DNA of 6,413 nt from an uncultured Blautia sp. (GTDB lineage Bacteria > Bacillota > Clostridia > Lachnospirales > Lachnospiraceae), in NCBI GenBank assembly GCA_934424575.1, contig CAKRXU010000065.1:1-6413 (forward strand), written 5' to 3'. Shown here piece by piece: positions 6,157 through 6,413 of this stretch (the first letter of the stretch is position 1; each line of letters opens with the position of its first letter). The notes beneath the pieces were generated by a model, which did not search any database, was not told the origin of the DNA, and saw only the letters and a program-made list of their open reading frames with translations. Both the position numbers and the translations under genes were made by a program.

Positions 6157-6413
6157 ATGTTGATTACCCAGTTAAAAGCAAAAGAAACGATCACATCACT
6201 GGCAGCCGGAAAAAAGGTTTTTATCATTAACTGCCACGGATGTAAAGAAGTTCGTTTTCCGGAAAAAGAAGCTGTTGAACTTCAGAAGGAACTTGCCGCT
6301 GAAGGAAATGTAACAGGGATCATGACAACTGATTATATCTGTAATCCGGAAAATATGGAATTACGTCTTAAGAAACATATGAGCAAGATCCAGGAAGCAG
6401 ATCTGGTTCTGGT
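6157..6413 (+). CDS. metV: MetV, MTHFR small subunit (5' part, cut by window end)
   Basis: Eighty-five complete codons are visible and the reading frame is open to the window edge. The ATG at 6157 comes one base after the rnfC2 stop (TGA 6153-6155), with AGGGGG (6141-6146) ten bases upstream inside the rnfC2 end, so the genes are translationally close and surely co-transcribed. The visible part (KKVFIINCHGCKEVRF, then TTDYICNPENMELRLKKHM, then EADLVLV) matches the N-terminal half of the MTHFR C-terminal-type family. Cys26 and Cys29 align with Cys30 and Cys33 of the RnfC2 N-terminal domain, and Cys62 with Cys69. In acetogens MetV partners MetF, the flavin-containing subunit that reduces methylene-THF; metF is expected next, outside the window. 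The cysteine-rich second half that would confirm the family is not visible. Confidence 0.8.
   Translation, partial: MLITQLKAKETITSLAAGKKVFIINCHGCKEVRFPEKEAVELQKELAAEGNVTGIMTTDYICNPENMELRLKKHMSKIQEADLVL

Overview
The window looks like chromosomal DNA of a low-GC Clostridia species, most likely a gut Lachnospiraceae (Blautia/Dorea/Ruminococcus-like). The grounds are A/T-rich spacers, strong AGGAGG-type ribosome binding sites, compact same-strand organisation, and an RnfC2/MetV pair of the kind found in acetogenic Clostridia. The assignment is by recollection of protein families, not by a search. All supported genes lie on the + strand.

Left part (1-2957): a clear extended -10 promoter (119-127) drives an apparent two-gene operon. 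The first gene encodes a 345-residue helical protein ending in a textbook SEC-C zinc motif. After 16 bases comes a 578-residue, mostly helical protein of unknown function whose C-terminal tail resembles the tail of SWIM zinc-finger family proteins. The two are probably functionally linked, but their job is unknown.

Middle (2958-3831): a short spacer carrying a recognisable promoter, then a 255-residue regulator with an N-terminal Xre/Cro-type HTH, a four-cysteine zinc ribbon and a conserved-looking C-terminal module. No convincing terminator follows it.

Spacer (3832-4190): a very A/T-rich, gene-free stretch of about 360 bases. It holds two dyads, a perfect 17-bp direct repeat with a 20-bp period and a weak candidate promoter. 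It is probably the control region of the next operon.

Right part (4191-6413): the start of a methylenetetrahydrofolate reductase (MTHFR) operon of the acetogen type. The first gene encodes an RnfC2-like NADH-oxidising flavin/iron-sulfur subunit whose first ~200 residues are themselves a MetV-like cysteine-rich domain. One base after its stop begins metV, cut by the window end; metF is expected beyond it. Together these would feed electrons from NADH to reduction of methylene-THF to methyl-THF in the methyl branch of the Wood-Ljungdahl pathway. No RNA gene, mobile element or CRISPR array was seen. I found no clear sign of a wholly new system; the least explained items are the SEC-C/helical-protein operon and the repeat-rich control region.
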